This document shows positions 62,131 to 64,000 of a stretch of 64,000 nucleotides of DNA, one piece after another. Position 1 is the stretch's first letter. Each line of letters begins with the position of its first letter. This stretch comes from an uncultured Anaeromusa sp. (GTDB lineage: Bacteria > Bacillota > Negativicutes > Anaeromusales > Anaeromusaceae): positions 645,001-709,000 of the forward strand of contig NZ_OY764902.1 of the NCBI RefSeq assembly GCF_963668665.1. The letters are read 5' to 3'. Both the position numbers and the translations under genes were made by a program. The notes below the pieces were generated by a model. It saw only the letters and a list, made by a program, of their open reading frames with translations. It ran no database searches and was not told where the DNA came from.

Positions 62131-63351
62131 TTATTGCCGGCTGCGCCATTGTTGATAGATGGCTTCAACCTTATCCAGCACGGAAGCCGGTATGGCTTCC
62201 GGCGCAACCGCCTCCAATTTAAGCTGGCGCAACACGCCAAGAAAAATCTGTAAATATCCTAAAGTTTGTTGAATATCTTTTTGCCAAACAGGCTGGCGCC
62301 TTACTTGCGGCAAGGCAAGCGCTGCTTCTAAAGCCGCAATGGCTTCCTCCCAACGTCCATAACGCTTTAGTAATGCACCTTCTTCTATGAGTAAAAAAGG
62401 CAATTCTTCATCGTCAGCAAACTGCGTAATCCCTGCTTGCAGCACTTGCTGCGCAGTTTGCCAGGAACCGGCTTCGCGAAAACGCCAAGCTTCCTCCAAG
62501 CAAGCGTCAACATTAACAAACGCAGCCGGGATCTCTTCTGTTTTCTCAACAAAATCCGGTTTTTCCGGCGCAGAAATTTCTTTAGGTTCTTCTGTCATGG
62601 ACGAAGCAAGCGCCGAAGCAGCTGGCAGGTCTTCAGCAGCGGCTATTGTTGCCGTTTTCTCAGGTTCCGCCTCAGGCATCTTAGCCGTTGCAAGCTCAAT
62701 CGTTGTCTCTGTTATTGGAGATGTCTCAGGCATCTTAGCCGTTGCAGGCTCAATCGTTGTCTGAGGTGCTGCATTATCCATGTTCTTTGCCCTGACCGGG
62801 GCTTTTTTCTTACGTCTAATCGGCAAGCGCTCCTCGCCAGCAGGATCCGCTGCCAAAGCTCCAGCAACAGCAGGTTCTTTTTTGGGCGCCTTGGGCGCCT
62901 TCTTTTTTCTTATTGCAAGAGACTGCTCTTGCGTTTCTTCTTTCTTGGGCAAAGGTTCTTTTTGCCTGTCCATCCAGAACTCCCCTGTATTCGCTTCTTC
63001 CTGCTGCTTCTCGCTAACCGTCAAAGAAAAAACCGATGCTTCAGCGGCAACCGGTGAAACAGCAGCTGCCGACATAACAGGCATACAATCAGGCAGCTTA
63101 GCAGCCGCCCAAGCGCCGCCAACAGCACAGACAAACAAAATGGCAACTGTCATTTCCAAGTTAGCCCAACTCAATAAAAGCCGCGGCAAGACCGCAGCCA
63201 ATAAAATTGCACAGCCGGCACAAAACAATACAATTTTCCAAGAAAGCTGCCATTGAGGAAATCTTTTGCTTAGCAAAGCTACTAAGGAAGCCATGAGCAG
63301 CACAATAAATGAAATAATTAGAAAAAAAGCCACGTCAACCACCGCTATCAT
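62131..63351 (-). CDS. Membrane-anchored protein with low-complexity linker and TPR-like C-terminus
   Basis: 406 aa. Three N-terminal membrane helices (~5-28, 38-60, 66-85), a long Lys/Pro/Ala/Glu/Thr-rich linker (~110-290) containing a tandem repeat with ATAKMPE, and a helical C-terminus (~285-405, AWRFREAGSWQTAQQVLQAG) typical of TPR repeats. No enzyme motif. It lies between PRC-barrel and PLP genes. Function unknown. Confidence 0.75.
   Translation of the reverse strand: MIAVVDVAFFLIISFIVLLMASLVALLSKRFPQWQLSWKIVLFCAGCAILLAAVLPRLLLSWANLEMTVAILFVCAVGGAWAAAKLPDCMPVMSAAAVSPVAAEASVFSLTVSEKQQEEANTGEFWMDRQKEPLPKKEETQEQSLAIRKKKAPKAPKKEPAVAGALAADPAGEERLPIRRKKKAPVRAKNMDNAAPQTTIEPATAKMPETSPITETTIELATAKMPEAEPEKTATIAAAEDLPAASALASSMTEEPKEISAPEKPDFVEKTEEIPAAFVNVDACLEEAWRFREAGSWQTAQQVLQAGITQFADDEELPFLLIEEGALLKRYGRWEEAIAALEAALALPQVRRQPVWQKDIQQTLGYLQIFLGVLRQLKLEAVAPEAIPASVLDKVEAIYQQWRSRQ
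62671..62762 (-). repeat. 54-bp tandem repeat inside the TPR-like gene
   Basis: Two 38-bp segments (62671-62708 and 62725-62762) differ by one base and are offset by 54 bp (18 codons). Both encode IE-A-TAKMPE, so the linker has expanded by duplication in frame. Confidence 0.85.
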
Positions 63352-63407
63352 AAAATGGATCTTTCTATTTGCCTATTCTACACAATCAGTAAATTTCCTT
63401 TCTTTTT

Positions 63408-64000
63408 TTAAGAAAAAGAAAGACCTTTATCTTCCAATTCTTGTGCAGCGCCCATACAAGCTAAAACTGCATGCTCAAAAGTAAGACCGCCCTGAAGATA
63501 TACCGCATAAGGTTCGCGCATCGGCGCATCGGCGCTCAATTCGATGGAAGCCCCTTGTACAAAGGTTCCCGCCGCCATAATCACCGCGTCTTCATAGCCA
63601 GGCATACCGCTTGGCTCCGGCCGTACATGCGCGTCAACCGGTGAATATTTTTGAATTCCCTGACAGAAGGCAACCACCCGCTCCGGCGTTCCCAAAGTAA
63701 TCGCCTGAATAATATCGCCTCGCTGCACCGACCAGTGCGGCAAGGTCTTATAACCTAAATTCTCAAACAAGGCCGCAGCAAAAATAGCTCCTTTTACCGC
63801 TTGAGCCGTTGTATGAGGCGCTACAAACAAGCCCTGGTACAATAAGCGGTTTCCTCCCAAGGAAGCTCCCAACTCCGCCCCGATCCCCGGCGCAGTCAAG
63901 CGAAAAGCAGCTAGCTCCACTAAATCCCGGCGGCCTGCAATGTAGCCGCCTGTCGGCGCCAACCCGCCGCCAGGGTTTTTAATCAACGAGCCAGCCATGA
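63408..64000 (-). CDS. Methionine gamma-lyase / aluminium-resistance family PLP protein, 3' part
   Basis: C-terminal ~197 residues; the frame runs off the right edge, and the family is ~410 aa. GSLIKNPGGGLAPTGGYI carries the presumed pyridoxal-phosphate lysine. Further on are GNRLLYQGLF, GDIIQAI and PEPSGMPGYEDAVIMAAGTFVQGAS. Homologues are annotated as Alum_res or methionine gamma-lyase-like proteins of uncertain substrate. An A-rich run follows the stop. Confidence 0.9.
   Translation of the reverse strand, partial: MAGSLIKNPGGGLAPTGGYIAGRRDLVELAAFRLTAPGIGAELGASLGGNRLLYQGLFVAPHTTAQAVKGAIFAAALFENLGYKTLPHWSVQRGDIIQAITLGTPERVVAFCQGIQKYSPVDAHVRPEPSGMPGYEDAVIMAAGTFVQGASIELSADAPMREPYAVYLQGGLTFEHAVLACMGAAQELEDKGLSFS

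Overview
This 64 kb window is chromosomal DNA of a low-to-mid-GC Bacillota. The best fit is a Negativicutes/Sporomusaceae-like anaerobe, though this is inferred without any database search. Supporting traits are two T-box leaders (pheS, thrS), an infC-rpmI-rplT operon with an attenuator leader, scpA-scpB, a DacF-type carboxypeptidase, MutS2, KtrAB potassium uptake, an IspH-ribosomal protein S1 fusion, a short siroheme reductase with a DUF1858 tail, and a VanW protein. Nearly all genes lie on the minus strand.

Layout. 1-6.7 kb: 3' part of a class A penicillin-binding protein (+), then mutS2 and a U32 hydroxylase-type peptidase (-). 6.9-9.6 kb: a DUF441 membrane protein (+), an intact group IIC intron with its reverse transcriptase sitting directly behind the zapA terminator, and zapA. 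9.7-21.3 kb: translation genes pheT, pheS (T-box, preceded by a tiny yqzL), an RNA methyltransferase, ktrA, ktrB, a class II aldolase, rplT, rpmI, infC, and thrS (T-box). 21.3-23.4 kb: a GRAM-like protein, an unknown protein and a siroheme reductase with a candidate CRP/HcpR-type operator.

23.9-33.5 kb: a visibly AT-richer, seven-gene, tightly coupled minus-strand defence operon. In transcription order it encodes a 79-aa unknown protein, a MORC/MutL-like GHKL ATPase, a Z1-domain superfamily II ATPase, a PD-(D/E)XK (DUF4420-type) nuclease, an AIPR protein, a cytosine-5 DNA methyltransferase with a large insertion, and a Vsr endonuclease. It matches the class of predicted restriction-modification systems with MORC-like ATPases described computationally by Iyer, Abhiman and Aravind (2008). 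It is the most interesting part of the window. Next to it is a solitary topB (topoisomerase III) flanked by inverted copies of a roughly 35-bp dispersed repeat that also occurs near base 1,650.

36.4-42.4 kb: an HD-domain protein, queE, queC and folE2 (7-deazaguanine/preQ0 synthesis), then fni and ispH-S1 (isoprenoid precursors and translation). 42.5-50.7 kb: the pyruvate/peptide-type transporter cstA, its probable LytTR-type two-component system, plsC, cmk, aroA and aroF. The sensor-regulator-transporter block interrupts the usual cmk-plsC-ispH/S1 order. 50.8-57.0 kb: an HI0933-type flavoprotein, rluB, dacF, scpB, scpA, trpS and an M50 site-2 protease, the last six forming one operon. 57.2-64 kb: a polysaccharide deacetylase (+), guaB, a VanW-family protein, a PRC-barrel protein, a TPR-type membrane protein and the 3' end of a PLP-dependent 'aluminium resistance/methionine gamma-lyase' family protein. 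I saw no CRISPR array, tRNA or rRNA gene. Start codons were chosen from Shine-Dalgarno (SD) position and differ from the longest open frame for many genes.
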